This document shows, in pieces, positions 34,214 to 43,582 of a DNA stretch of 64,000 bases. The stretch is from Salinispora tropica CNB-440 (GTDB lineage: Bacteria > Actinomycetota > Actinomycetes > Mycobacteriales > Micromonosporaceae), in the NCBI RefSeq assembly GCF_000016425.1, contig NC_009380.1, positions 3,352,144 through 3,416,143 of the forward strand, in the 5' to 3' direction. Every line of letters starts with the position of its first letter. Positions within the stretch are counted from its first letter, which is position 1. Below the pieces are notes generated by a model. The model searched no databases. It was not told where the DNA came from and was given only the letters and a program-made list of their open reading frames with translations. Position numbers and translations under genes: made by a program.

Positions 34214-36118
34214 ATGACCCACCTTCCCCCGCTACTCGCCGCCGTCGCGGCCAGCACCGACCCCGGCCCGTTCGCGCTCGTCCGTCGCGAGGGCGCCGAC
34301 CACCTCGACCTCTACACCGGGTCGGTGCGGGTGGTGGAACGGCTCGCCGACATCCCACTGCCCACCGGGACACCGGGACCGGCCACCCTCGCGTTGGTGC
34401 CCTACCGGCAGGTGGTCGAGCGGGGCTTCGCCTGCGTCGACGACGGCGCCCCCCTGGAGTGCCTGGTCATCGACCAGCACGAACAGATCGACCTCCCGGC
34501 GGCGTTGGAGATGCTGCCGGATGCCGCGGTGGTCACCCAGAATACGGGCTTCGACAGCTCCGACGAGGAGTACGCGGCGACCGTCGACCGGGTCCTCACC
34601 GACGAGATCGGCCACGGAGCGGGCGCCAACTTCGTCATCCGCCGCACCCTGCACGCCACCGTGCAGGGTGCGCCACTGCGGGCGGCGCTGACGGCGCTGC
34701 GCTCGCTGTTGCTGCGCGAACGCGGCGCCTACTGGACATTCGTCGTACACACCGGCACCCGGACACTCGTGGGGGCGAGCCCGGAACGACACGTCAGCGT
34801 GGACGACGGGTTGGTCCTGATGAACCCGATCAGCGGCACCTTCCGCCACACCGGTGCGACCGCTGACCGGGCCGACCTGCTGCGCTTCCTCGCCGACCCG
34901 AAGGAGGTCGAGGAGTTGTACATGGTCCTCGACGAGGAGCTGAAGATGATGGCCTCCGTGGCCGAGGGTGGGGGCCAGGTGGTCGGCCCGTACCTGAAGG
35001 AGATGTCCCACCTCGCCCACACCGAGTACCTGCTGGCGGGTCGGGGCTCGAAGGATGTCCGCGACGTGCTGCGGGAAACCATGTTCGCCCCCACGGTGAC
35101 CGGCAGCCCGATGGAGAACGCGTGCCGGGTCATTGCGCGGCACGAACGCACCGGGCGCGGCTACTACGCGGGGGTGCTGGCGCTGCTCGGTCGGGACGCG
35201 ACCGGCGGGCAAACCCTCGACGCCCCGATCCTGATCCGTACCGCCGAGCTCTCCCCCGCCGGCGAGCTGCGGGTACCGGTCGGGGCAACCCTGGTCCGAC
35301 ACTCGGTCGCCGCCGGGGAGGTCGCGGAGACACACGCCAAGGCCGCCGCGGTGCTCGCCGCGCTGGGCCTCGGCCCACAGGCGCCAGAAGCAGCCGCGGG
35401 GACGGTGCCCCCGTTCGCCGACGACCCAGCGGTACGCGCGGCGTTGGCCGCCCGCAACGCGCCGCTGGCCCGGTTCTGGCTGGACCAACGGTCGCAGGAC
35501 TCCCCCGGCTGTCCCGGGCTCACCGGCCGCCGGGCCTTGGTCGTGGACGGGGAGGACACCTTCACCGGCATGCTCGCCCACCAGCTACGGGCGCTCGGTC
35601 TCACCGTGGACGTGCGGCCGTGGGACTCGCCCGGCCCACACGACGGATACGACCTGGTGGTGGTCGGCCCAGGGCCCGGCGACCCGTCGGAGCTGACCCA
35701 GCCGAAGATGGTGGCGCTGCGCGGGCTGCTCACCGAGCTCCTCGCCACCGGCCAGCCAACCCTCGCGGTCTGCCTCGGCCACCAGCTGCTCTGCGGTCTG
35801 CTCGGGCTGCCCCTGCACCGGCGGGACGCCCCGTACCAGGGGCTGCAGCGGGAGGTACGAGTTTTCGGCGTCCAGCGGCGAGTTGGCTTCTACTCGACGT
35901 TCACCGCACGAGCGGACACGGACCGCCTGCACACCCCGTACGGTGCGATGGAGGTGGCCCGGGACGACGCGAACGGCGCGGTACACGCACTGCGCGGCGC
36001 CGCCGTGGCCGGGGTTCAGTTCCACCCCGAATCGGTACTCAGCCCGGACGGCGTGGATGTCCTCGCCGACCTCTTGGGCGACCTGCTGCCCGCGCCGAGT
36101 ACCGCCAGTGCGCACTAG
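34214..36118 (+). CDS. Fused anthranilate synthase (TrpE-TrpG / PhzE-like)
   Basis: A 634-residue fusion of a chorismate-utilising domain (residues about 100-390) and a class I glutamine amidotransferase (about 435-625). The synthase half has the MST motifs GASPERHVSV, NPISGTFRHTG, DEELKMMASVAEGGGQVVGP and a TVTGSPMENACRVI core with GRGYYAGVLALLGRDA. The amidotransferase has its nucleophile in AVCLGHQLLCGLLG and catalytic His-x-Glu in VQFHPES. It produces either anthranilate or the related aminodeoxyisochorismate. The Trp leader upstream favours anthranilate for tryptophan. No other trp gene is adjacent, so it may be a second enzyme. The ATG follows ACCGAGGAGACCCG. Confidence 0.88.
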   Translation: MTHLPPLLAAVAASTDPGPFALVRREGADHLDLYTGSVRVVERLADIPLPTGTPGPATLALVPYRQVVERGFACVDDGAPLECLVIDQHEQIDLPAALEMLPDAAVVTQNTGFDSSDEEYAATVDRVLTDEIGHGAGANFVIRRTLHATVQGAPLRAALTALRSLLLRERGAYWTFVVHTGTRTLVGASPERHVSVDDGLVLMNPISGTFRHTGATADRADLLRFLADPKEVEELYMVLDEELKMMASVAEGGGQVVGPYLKEMSHLAHTEYLLAGRGSKDVRDVLRETMFAPTVTGSPMENACRVIARHERTGRGYYAGVLALLGRDATGGQTLDAPILIRTAELSPAGELRVPVGATLVRHSVAAGEVAETHAKAAAVLAALGLGPQAPEAAAGTVPPFADDPAVRAALAARNAPLARFWLDQRSQDSPGCPGLTGRRALVVDGEDTFTGMLAHQLRALGLTVDVRPWDSPGPHDGYDLVVVGPGPGDPSELTQPKMVALRGLLTELLATGQPTLAVCLGHQLLCGLLGLPLHRRDAPYQGLQREVRVFGVQRRVGFYSTFTARADTDRLHTPYGAMEVARDDANGAVHALRGAAVAGVQFHPESVLSPDGVDVLADLLGDLLPAPSTASAH

Positions 36119-36247
36119 CCGCGATGGTCGTGGTGACACCGAGTCACGACGACGCTCCCCCGCCTGATCCGCCCCGGAACCTCGCCCGGGTTAACCCCAC
36201 GTACAAGGGGAAGTCCACCGGCGCGTTCCACCAGGATTGGGGGGCCA

Positions 36248-37252
36248 GTGCGGGATACGAAGGCGGCCGTCTCACCGGTCGTGGACACCTGGACCAAATG
36301 TCGGACGTCATCGGCGCAGGATTGGCACACCGAGCGGCTGATGGAGGCGAAGGGGGAGAACAGGGTCAGCGTGGTGCTACCCGCCTACAACGAGGAGGCG
36401 ACCACCGGGGCGATCGTCTCGACGATCCGCGAACACCTGATGGAGCAGGTTCGCCTCGTTGACGAACTGGTCGTGGTCGACTCCCGGTCCACCGACCGCA
36501 CTGCGGAGGTGGCCCGGGCCGCCGGCGCGGAGGTGATCAGCCAGGACGAGATGACCGAGGGTCTGCCTCGGCTCGCGGGTAAGGGCGACGCGCTCTGGGC
36601 CGGCCTGGCCGCCACCGACGGTGACCTGGTCGCCTTCGTCGACGCTGACCTGCGCGAATTCCGGCCACACTTCGTGCGGGGCCTGCTCGGCCCGTTACTT
36701 ACCGACCGGTCGGTCGACTTCGTCAAGGGCTTCTACCACCGACCGCTGGAAGACCAGTCCGGCCCCGAGGAGGACAATGAGGGCGGGCGGGTGACAGAGC
36801 TGATGGTCCGGCCGCTGCTGAACCTCTTCTGGCCGGAGCTGGCCGGCTTCGTGCAGCCCCTGGCTGGCGAATACGCCGGTCGACGTCATGTGTTGGAACA
36901 GCTGCCGTTCGTCACCGGCTACGGGGTGGAGACGGCCATGCTGGTTGACCTGCTGGAGCTGGTCGGCCTGGACGCGCTGTCCCAGGTTGACCTCGGCATC
37001 CGGAAGCACCGCCACCAGGACACCGAGGCGTTGGGCCGGATGTCCGCACAGATCATGCTCACCGTCTGGGCACGGTTGCAGCAGCAGGGCTGGGCCGTAC
37101 CGGGAACCAGCCCAGCGACCCTGCTGGCCCAGTTCCGCCGGGGCGACTCGGAGGACCTGCCCAACCTCGACCGGGAGATCGTCGTCAACGACGTCTCGGT
37201 ACAGGAACGTGCACCCCTGCGGGAGTTGCGGCACCTGGTGCCGCGCCGGTAG
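36248..37252 (+). CDS. gpgS: Glucosyl-3-phosphoglycerate synthase
   Basis: A 334-residue GT81-family glycosyltransferase that joins glucose from an NDP-sugar to 3-phosphoglycerate, the first step toward glucosylglycerate and methylglucose lipopolysaccharides in actinobacteria. Motifs: VSVVLPAYNEEATTGAIV, VVVDSRSTDRTAEVA, GKGDALWAGLAATDGDLVAF, the metal-binding D-x-D in VDADLREF, and QPLAGEYAGRR. The GTG at 36248 after GGGGGGCCA gives the N-terminal extension usual for GpgS. It stands alone downstream of the anthranilate synthase gene. Confidence 0.92.
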   Translation: MRDTKAAVSPVVDTWTKCRTSSAQDWHTERLMEAKGENRVSVVLPAYNEEATTGAIVSTIREHLMEQVRLVDELVVVDSRSTDRTAEVARAAGAEVISQDEMTEGLPRLAGKGDALWAGLAATDGDLVAFVDADLREFRPHFVRGLLGPLLTDRSVDFVKGFYHRPLEDQSGPEEDNEGGRVTELMVRPLLNLFWPELAGFVQPLAGEYAGRRHVLEQLPFVTGYGVETAMLVDLLELVGLDALSQVDLGIRKHRHQDTEALGRMSAQIMLTVWARLQQQGWAVPGTSPATLLAQFRRGDSEDLPNLDREIVVNDVSVQERAPLRELRHLVPRR

Positions 37253-37321
37253 TACGGCTGATGACACATCCCGATTGTCGTGCGAGTCGGGGTGGCCCAT
37301 TCTGGCAAAGGCAGAGCGCGG

Positions 37322-38710
37322 TCAGGTGAATCGGGGCACCCGGGCCAGCAACATCGTGGCCACCGCACTGCTGGCCGCTACTCCCAGGAGAACCCGCATG
37401 ATGCCCGCGGCGAGGTCGCCCTGCTCGATCAGCGTGCCGGCCGCCGCGACCGCGACACCCGAGCCGGCGGAGAGGATCGTGAACGTCACTCCGGATGCCT
37501 CGCCGGCCCGCTCGGCCGGGACCATGGCCTGCGTGCCCAGGTTGGTCAGGGTGGACCCAATCTGGTAGCCAAACCCGGCGACCGCCAGACCGAGCAGATA
37601 CGGCCCGATCTGCCCGCCAAAGGCCACCACGACCAATCCGACCGCGCCGATCAGGATGGCGGCGGCGATCAACCGACGCACCGCGACCCGTTGGCTGAGC
37701 CGACCCGCGAACGGATCGGCCACGCCGCCGCCGACCGAGGCGGCGAGGACCGCCAGGCCCGCGACGAAGGGCGAGTAGCCCCGAACCTGTTGTAGATGGA
37801 TTGTCGTGGCGAAGATCGTGACCACGAAGGCGACGTAGGCGACCATCCCCATCAGAGTCACCACCACGAACTTGGCGTTTCTGAATAGATCCAGCCGGAC
37901 CAGTGGACTCTCGGCCACCCGCTCCCGAAGCACGAACGCGGCCAGCAGCACCAGCCCACCGACAGCGAGGGCAGCGGCCACCACCGGTCGCCAGGCATTC
38001 ATCCGGTCCGCCGCCACGGTGATCGCCACAATCCCCAGCACCACCACGACCAGACCCGCCAGGTCGATCCGGCGCGACACCGTGGGGTCACGCGACTCCG
38101 GAAGCCAGGCGAGGGCGGCCACGATCGCCACAAGGCAGAACGGCACGTTCACCAGGAGCACGCTTCGCCAGCTGATCAGCTCCGTTACCCCGCCACCGAG
38201 CAACGGCCCCATCGCCAGCGCCACCGCCCCGATGCCGTACGCGTTACCGATCGCCCGCTTCGCCTGCCGCCCCGGGAACGCCTCGGTAATCACCGCGAAG
38301 GCAAGCGGATACACGATCCCGGATCCCATTCCCTGCACAACCCGAAAGGCAATCACGATCGGCGGATCGGAGCCCAGACCCGCACCAAGCGACCCCACCC
38401 CGAAAATCACCAAACCCACGACAAGCATGCGCCGACGACCAAGGATGTCACCGAGTTTGCCACCCGGGATGAGAAACGCCGCCTGGGCCAGGATGTAGCC
38501 GCTGATCACCCACTGTAGATCCGTGGTGGAGGAACCGAACTCCGCCGCCATCGACGGCAACGCCAGATTCAACGCATAGAAATCCAACTGCATCAGGAAG
38601 ATACACGCGGCGGCCGCGACCAACGTCAGCCTGCGCCGCGGCCGCCCGCCACCCCCCACCGACCCGACGCCGCGGCCCGGCAGCCGAGGAAGGCGCGGGC
38701 GGAACGACAC
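37322..38710 (-). CDS. MFS exporter, copy 1 of 3 (DHA2/EmrB-like)
   Basis: A 462-residue, about 14-helix major facilitator exporter. The N-terminal MQLDFYALNLALPSM region and PGGKLGDILGRRRMLVVG loop (MFS motif A) are typical of DHA2 drug/H+ antiporters. A GTG start at 38710 is preferred to the upstream frame because all three copies in the window begin V-S-F-R-P-R-L-P-R there. It is near-identical to 40141-41520 and 48205-49593, sharing at least one 103-bp exact block. It is divergent from the hydrolase at 39167. Substrate is unknown. Confidence 0.9.
   Translation of the reverse strand: MSFRPRLPRLPGRGVGSVGGGGRPRRRLTLVAAAACIFLMQLDFYALNLALPSMAAEFGSSTTDLQWVISGYILAQAAFLIPGGKLGDILGRRRMLVVGLVIFGVGSLGAGLGSDPPIVIAFRVVQGMGSGIVYPLAFAVITEAFPGRQAKRAIGNAYGIGAVALAMGPLLGGGVTELISWRSVLLVNVPFCLVAIVAALAWLPESRDPTVSRRIDLAGLVVVVLGIVAITVAADRMNAWRPVVAAALAVGGLVLLAAFVLRERVAESPLVRLDLFRNAKFVVVTLMGMVAYVAFVVTIFATTIHLQQVRGYSPFVAGLAVLAASVGGGVADPFAGRLSQRVAVRRLIAAAILIGAVGLVVVAFGGQIGPYLLGLAVAGFGYQIGSTLTNLGTQAMVPAERAGEASGVTFTILSAGSGVAVAAAGTLIEQGDLAAGIMRVLLGVAASSAVATMLLARVPRFT
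37868..37970 (-). repeat. 103-bp exact repeat shared by three MFS genes
   Basis: By eye, this 103-base block is identical at 40678-40780 and 48751-48853. All three are in the same orientation within the MFS genes, which are alike over most of their 1.4 kb. Such long direct repeats can mediate deletion or gene conversion. Confidence 0.85.
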
Positions 38711-39166
38711 ACCCAAGAACCTAGCATTTGCCCGAAAACAACCTCCCTTGTTCCGTCCGGCTCCGGCAAGAGGACACCCTGCGGCACCGCCACCATGCCG
38801 AGGGCGGAGGGATTGCGTCGCGGCTCCCGGCCGACGCGGCTCGGACGCCCTGAACACAAATAGTTAATAGTATTTAACAAAAAGCGTCATGACATAGATG
38901 CCGACGAACACTGGCAACTACAACACCACCGACGACCGGGCGATGCACGACAAGCGTGATCAACGAGTACCGAAGGACGGCCTGACGCGATCTACAACAC
39001 CAGGTCAACGCCGTTGACGAATTCAGCAATAGATAGGTTCTGATAGAAACACGAAGCCCGATCTGTTCCGGGATCATTGATTGAAAGCAGATAGCTGCCG
39101 TGGTCGTCGCGCCCCCACGGCGCTCCCGGTCCGTCCCACCATCTCCACTTCGGAAGGATACGTCTC
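38711..39166. other. AT-rich divergent intergenic region
   Basis: This 456-bp gap lies between MFS copy 1 and the hydrolase at 39167. No gene is supported. It contains ACACAAATAGTTAATA at 38854-38869, repeated exactly at 41607-41622 upstream of the chitinase and MFS copy 2, within longer related AT-rich sequence. This suggests the MFS gene was duplicated together with its upstream region. Confidence 0.6.
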
Positions 39167-40105
39167 ATGCCTCGGACCCAGTCCCCCACGACCGAGGCGG
39201 TGTCGATCGAGACCCGCAACGGGTACGGAACCACTCTCGCCGCCATCGTCCACCTGCCCTCGGAGTTTGACACAGGTACGACCCACTCCGCGGTCGTTGT
39301 TTCCCATACCGGCGGTGGTGTCAAGGAACAGACCGCCGGTCTGTACGCGAGCAAGCTCGCGGCGAGTGGGCTGGTCGCGGTCGCGTACGACGCCTCGTTT
39401 CAGGGCGAGAGCACCGGCACCCCGCGGCAGCTGGAAAACCCGCACATCCGTACCGAGGACATCAGCGCCGTCATCGACTTCCTCACCACGCTGCCCTACC
39501 TTGACAACAACCAGATCGGCGCGATGGGCATCTGCGTCGGCGGCGGGTACAGCATCAACGCCGCGATCAACGATCCACGCATCAAGGCGGTTGGCACGGT
39601 AAGCATGGTCAATATCGGCCAGATGTTCCGCAACGGTTGGGACGGGTCCGGCGCCGACGCTGATGCGGGGTCCGCGCTCGCGCAGGGGGCCGGAGCACGC
39701 ATCCATGACGCGAGTAGTGCGGAAAGAGAACGATACCCTCTCGCGCCGATGCGCAAGCAGGATGCCCAGAACCCGGAGGAGGAGGAGATCTGGGAGTATT
39801 ACCACACGCCGCGTGGTGCGCATCCGAATGCCCCGGGCTTCATGACAACCCGTAGTTTGAATCAGATCATCACCTACGACGCTTTCCACAAGGCCGAGGT
39901 GTACTTGACTCAGCCGCTGCTGCTCATCGCCGGCAGCGAGGACGGTTCGAAGTGGATGACCGAGGACGCCCACGCCCGGGCGGCGAGCACCGACAAGTCG
40001 CTGTATCTCATGGACGGCGCCAACCACATGACCCTCTACGACCGCCAGCCCTACGTCAACGATGCCGCCTCGAAACTGGCCCAGTTTTTCGCAGACAAGC
40101 TCTAG
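39167..40105 (+). CDS. Dienelactone-hydrolase-like alpha/beta hydrolase (YcjY type)
   Basis: A 312-residue alpha/beta hydrolase. The oxyanion region is SAVVVSHTGGGVKEQTAGLY, the nucleophile elbow is GAMGICVGGGYSINAA, in which the central residue is Cys where most hydrolases have Ser, and the histidine is in LMDGANHMTLYD. The Asp is probably in LLIAGSEDGSKWM. This fits the YcjY/dienelactone-hydrolase-like branch, some members of which use Cys. No signal peptide is seen. It lies between two copies of the MFS exporter gene, and a joint detoxification role is inferred only from position. The ATG follows GGAAGGATACG. Confidence 0.85.
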   Translation: MPRTQSPTTEAVSIETRNGYGTTLAAIVHLPSEFDTGTTHSAVVVSHTGGGVKEQTAGLYASKLAASGLVAVAYDASFQGESTGTPRQLENPHIRTEDISAVIDFLTTLPYLDNNQIGAMGICVGGGYSINAAINDPRIKAVGTVSMVNIGQMFRNGWDGSGADADAGSALAQGAGARIHDASSAERERYPLAPMRKQDAQNPEEEEIWEYYHTPRGAHPNAPGFMTTRSLNQIITYDAFHKAEVYLTQPLLLIAGSEDGSKWMTEDAHARAASTDKSLYLMDGANHMTLYDRQPYVNDAASKLAQFFADKL

Positions 40106-40140
40106 CTTGTTCCCTAACCTGTGCAGCATGGTCAGGCGGG

Positions 40141-41520
40141 TCAGGGGATCCGGACCAGCAGCATCGCGGCCACAACGCTACCGACCGCTACTCCCAGGAG
40201 AACCCGCATGATGCCGGTGGCGAGGTCGCCCTGCTCGATCAGCGTGCCGGCCGCCGCGATCGCGACACCCGAGCCGGCGGAGAGGATCGAGAGCGTGGTC
40301 CCGGATGCCTCGCCGGCCCGCTCGGCCGGGACCATGGCCTGCGTGCCCAGGTTGGTCAGGGTGAGCCCGGTCCGGTAGCCGAACCCGGCGACCGCCAGAC
40401 CGAGCAGATACGGCCCGATCTGCCCGCCAAAGGCCACCACGACCAGGCCGACCGCGCCGACCAGGGTGGCCGCGGCGATCAACCGACGCACCGCGACCCG
40501 TTGGCTGAGCCGACCCGCGAACGGACCGGCGATTCCACCGCTGATCGAGGCGGCGAGGACCGCCAGGCCCGCGACGAACGGCGAGTAGCCCCGGACCTGT
40601 TGTAGATGGATTGTCGTGGCGAAGATCGTGACCACGAAGGCGATGTTGGCCACCAGTCCCATCAGAGTCACCGCCACGAACTTGGCGTTTCTGAATAGAT
40701 CCAGCCGGACCAGTGGACTCTCGGCCACCCGCTCCCGAAGCACGAACGCGGCCAGCAGCACCAGCCCACCGACAGCGAGGGCAGCGGCCACCACCGGTCG
40801 CCAGGCATTCATCCGGTCGGCGGCCACGGTGATCGCGAGGACCCCCAGCACCACCACGACCAGACCAGCCAGGTCAATCGCCCGCGACACCGTGGGGTCA
40901 CGCGACTCGGGTAGCCAGGCGACGCTGGCAACGATGGCGACCACGCAGAGCGGCACGTTCACCAGGAGCACGCTTCGCCAGCTGAGCCACTCGGTGACTC
41001 CGCCGCCGAGCAGTGGCCCCAACGCCAGCGCCACCGCCCCGATGCCGTAGGCGTTGCCGATCGCCCGCTTCGTCCGCTTCCCCGGGAACGCCTCGGTGAT
41101 CACCGCGAAGGCGAGGGGATACACGATGCCCGAACCCATCCCCTGTATGGCGCGAAAGGCAATCACGGTCGGCGGATCGGAGCCCAGACCGGCACCGAGC
41201 GACGCCGTTCCGAAGATAAGCAAGCCGACAACCAGCATGCGCCGACGACCGAGGATGTCGCCGAGCTTGCCACCGGGGATGAGGAACGCCGCCTGGGCCA
41301 GGATGTAGCCACTGACCACCCAGTGCAGATCGGTGGTGGTCGTCCCCAGCTCCGCCGCCATCGACGGCAACGCGAGGTTCAACGCATAGAAGTCAAGCTG
41401 CACGAGGAAGATACATGCAGCGGCCGCGAGCAGGGTCAGCCCGCGCCGCGGTCGGCCCGCATCCCCCGCCGATGCCCCACCTTGGCCGTGGGGCCGGGGC
41501 AGACGCGGACGGAACGACAC
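40141..41520 (-). CDS. MFS exporter, copy 2 of 3 (DHA2/EmrB-like)
   Basis: A 459-residue exporter almost identical to copies 1 and 3, with the same helices and motif A (GGKLGDILGRRRMLVVGLLI). It differs mainly in the N-terminal linker (PHGQGGASAGDAGRP) and in scattered substitutions such as SGGIAGPFAGRL where copy 1 has GGGVADPFAGRL. The GTG at 41520 aligns with the other copies; an ATG at 41535 is an alternative. It is convergent with the hydrolase gene 35 bp away. TACCATTAATACG upstream is shared with copy 3 and may be part of a common operator or promoter. Confidence 0.9.
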   Translation of the reverse strand: MSFRPRLPRPHGQGGASAGDAGRPRRGLTLLAAAACIFLVQLDFYALNLALPSMAAELGTTTTDLHWVVSGYILAQAAFLIPGGKLGDILGRRRMLVVGLLIFGTASLGAGLGSDPPTVIAFRAIQGMGSGIVYPLAFAVITEAFPGKRTKRAIGNAYGIGAVALALGPLLGGGVTEWLSWRSVLLVNVPLCVVAIVASVAWLPESRDPTVSRAIDLAGLVVVVLGVLAITVAADRMNAWRPVVAAALAVGGLVLLAAFVLRERVAESPLVRLDLFRNAKFVAVTLMGLVANIAFVVTIFATTIHLQQVRGYSPFVAGLAVLAASISGGIAGPFAGRLSQRVAVRRLIAAATLVGAVGLVVVAFGGQIGPYLLGLAVAGFGYRTGLTLTNLGTQAMVPAERAGEASGTTLSILSAGSGVAIAAAGTLIEQGDLATGIMRVLLGVAVGSVVAAMLLVRIP

Positions 41521-41689
41521 ACCGAACCATACCATTAATACGAAAATGTCTTCTTTGTTCCGGGACCTGTACGTCGCGTGCAACCACTGCGACACAAACG
41601 CTCTGGACACAAATAGTTAATAATCTTAATAATAGATGGGTGTGATGACGTAGCTATCGACAGATGCCTGTCTGGGCGTGGAGGGTCCC

Positions 41690-43096
41690 ATGAAGCGTTC
41701 CAAGTCCCTGATCCTGCCCCTGGTCACCATGCTGACCGTCGCGCTCGGCGCGGCCTGGGTGGCCAGGCCGGCGTATGCCGCCGGTCCGACCGCGACCTTC
41801 GCCAAGGTCTCCGACTGGAGCACCGGGTGGGAGGGTAAGTACACGATCACCAACGGGGGCAGCAGCGCCGTGACCGGCTGGAGCGTCGCGTTCGACCTGC
41901 CGATCGGCACGACGGTCGGCACCTACTGGGAGGCACTGCTGCACTCCGCCGGCCAGCGGTTCACCTTCAGTAACCAGTCCTGGAACGGCACCATCGCACC
42001 CGGTGCCTCGGTCTCCTTCGGGTTCATCGGCAGCGGGCCCGGATCACCGACCAACTGCCAGCTCAACGGCGCGGCGTGCGGCGACTCACCGCCTCCCACC
42101 ACACCGCCTCCCACCACTACCCCACCGACCACCCCACCGCCCACGACCACGCCACCGACCACCCCACCCCCCACCACCACCACTCCCCCGAATGACGACC
42201 TGCCCGCGCACATCCTCACCGGCTACTGGCACAACTTCGACAACCCTGCGGTCGAGCTGCGCCTGCGGGACGTCCCCGCCGAGTACGACGTGGTCGCCGT
42301 CGCATTCGCCGAGGCGACCACCACCCCCGGCGAGGTGACCTTCGCCGTCGACCCGGGCCTGTCCGCCTCACTGGGCGGCTACACCGACGCGGACTTCGCC
42401 GCCGACGTACGGACACTCAAGGGCCAGGGCAGAAAGGTCATCATCTCGGTCGGCGGCGAGACCGGACGGGTCACCGTCAACGACGCGGCCTCCGCAGTCG
42501 CCTTCGCCGACTCGGTGTACGCGTTGATCCAGCAGTACGGCTTCGACGGAGTGGACATTGACCTGGAGAACGGCCTCAATCCGACCTACATGGCGCAGGC
42601 CCTACGGTCCCTGCGGGCCCAGGTTGGTGCTGAGCTGATCATCGCGATGGCACCGCAAACCATCGACATGCAGAACCCGACCACCAGCTACTTCAAGCTG
42701 GCACTCGACATCCAGGACATCCTGACGGTGGTGAACACCCAGTTCTACAACTCCGGTGCGATGCTCGGCTGCGACCAGCAGTTCGCCTACAGCCAGGGAA
42801 CAGTGAACTTCATCGTCGCGCTGGCCTGCATCCAGCTGGAGGCGGGGCTGCGGCCAGACCAGGTCGGGCTCGGCCTGCCCGCCGGCCCGGGGGCGGCCGG
42901 TGGGGGAATCGTCGCACCCAGCGTGGTCAACGCCGCGTTGGACTGCCTGACCAGGGGGACGAGCTGCGGCAGCTTCCAGCCACCCCGCACCTACTCGGGG
43001 CTACGGGGCGCGATGACCTGGTCGGTGAACTGGGACGTGACCAACGGCGACAACTTCGCCCAGACCGTCGGCCCCCACCTGGACACCCTGCCCTGA
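41690..43096 (+). CDS. Secreted GH18 chitinase with CBM2
   Basis: A 468-residue secreted chitinase. The signal peptide ends ARPAYA (residue about 29). Next come a CBM2 (TATFAKVSDWSTGWEGKYTI to about residue 135), a Pro/Thr linker of repeated TTPPPTTT units, and a GH18 barrel (HILTGYWHNFDNPAVELRLR onward) with the catalytic D-x-x-D-x-D-x-E in YGFDGVDIDLENGL. The final MTWSVNWDVTNGDNF is typical of bacterial ChiC/D-like enzymes. The ATG at 41690 follows GGAGGG; an upstream in-frame GTG is at 41678. Its products could feed the NgcEFG-like importer at 57.9-61.2 kb. Confidence 0.95.
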   Translation: MKRSKSLILPLVTMLTVALGAAWVARPAYAAGPTATFAKVSDWSTGWEGKYTITNGGSSAVTGWSVAFDLPIGTTVGTYWEALLHSAGQRFTFSNQSWNGTIAPGASVSFGFIGSGPGSPTNCQLNGAACGDSPPPTTPPPTTTPPTTPPPTTTPPTTPPPTTTTPPNDDLPAHILTGYWHNFDNPAVELRLRDVPAEYDVVAVAFAEATTTPGEVTFAVDPGLSASLGGYTDADFAADVRTLKGQGRKVIISVGGETGRVTVNDAASAVAFADSVYALIQQYGFDGVDIDLENGLNPTYMAQALRSLRAQVGAELIIAMAPQTIDMQNPTTSYFKLALDIQDILTVVNTQFYNSGAMLGCDQQFAYSQGTVNFIVALACIQLEAGLRPDQVGLGLPAGPGAAGGGIVAPSVVNAALDCLTRGTSCGSFQPPRTYSGLRGAMTWSVNWDVTNGDNFAQTVGPHLDTLP

Positions 43097-43103
43097 CCGA
43101 TAC

Positions 43104-43139
43104 CCGGTCGGCGCCGCCGAATATGGCGGCGCCGACCGG
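43104..43139. terminator. Bidirectional hairpin terminator
   Basis: CCGGTCGGCGCCGCC and its perfect complement with a 6-base loop lie between the convergent chitinase and DUF4345-like genes. Confidence 0.88.
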
Positions 43140-43159
43140 TCACGCGTTCCCGTACCGGC

Positions 43160-43549
43160 TCAGCCGAAGAAGCTGGAGTAGCCCAGGACAGCGCCGTAGC
43201 CGATGAAGGCAGCCCCCAACACCCGAAGCCCCTGCGCTGACCCACGCCCCTGTTCCGCCGGCCGAAGGACCAACTGGGGAATCCAGTAGTAGCTGATGCC
43301 GCGAAGGGTGAAGAAGACTCCCAGCAGGGTCACCAGTACCTCAGCCACGCCACCCCACTCGAAGTGGGTGACCAGTACGCCGAAGCCGACGAGGAGATGC
43401 ACCATGCCGGAGATATTCACCGCCATCAGATCTGACCGGTCGGCCCGCTGGGTGAGTCGCAGGTAGAACTGGGTAGCCACGATAAATGCGACTCCGGAGG
43501 TCAACAGATACAGCGAGAGGATTCTTCCGAGCGTCTGGGTCAGGTCCAT
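43160..43549 (-). CDS. Small four-helix membrane protein (DUF4345-like)
   Basis: A 129-residue membrane protein with four predicted helices and an arrangement resembling DUF4345 (LYLLTSGVAFIVATQFYLRL; NISGMVHLLVGFGVLVTHFE; LLGVFFTLRGISYYWIPQ). It has no catalytic motif. It lies 33 bp downstream of the TetR gene on the same strand, so it is probably the co-transcribed target of that repressor. Confidence 0.8.
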   Translation of the reverse strand: MDLTQTLGRILSLYLLTSGVAFIVATQFYLRLTQRADRSDLMAVNISGMVHLLVGFGVLVTHFEWGGVAEVLVTLLGVFFTLRGISYYWIPQLVLRPAEQGRGSAQGLRVLGAAFIGYGAVLGYSSFFG

Positions 43550-43582
43550 GTCCGCCGCCTCAGGGGTGTGAGTAGCAACTGA

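Noticed and set aside
34214..37252. Phenazine-type or other secondary-metabolite cluster around the PhzE-like gene
   Set aside because: The neighbours (FGGY kinase, gpgS) are not biosynthetic, and no other phz, PKS or NRPS genes are seen.
41600..41689. DasR site before the chitinase
   Set aside because: No sequence close to ACTGGTCTAGACCACT is present; the region is AT-rich and shared with an MFS leader.
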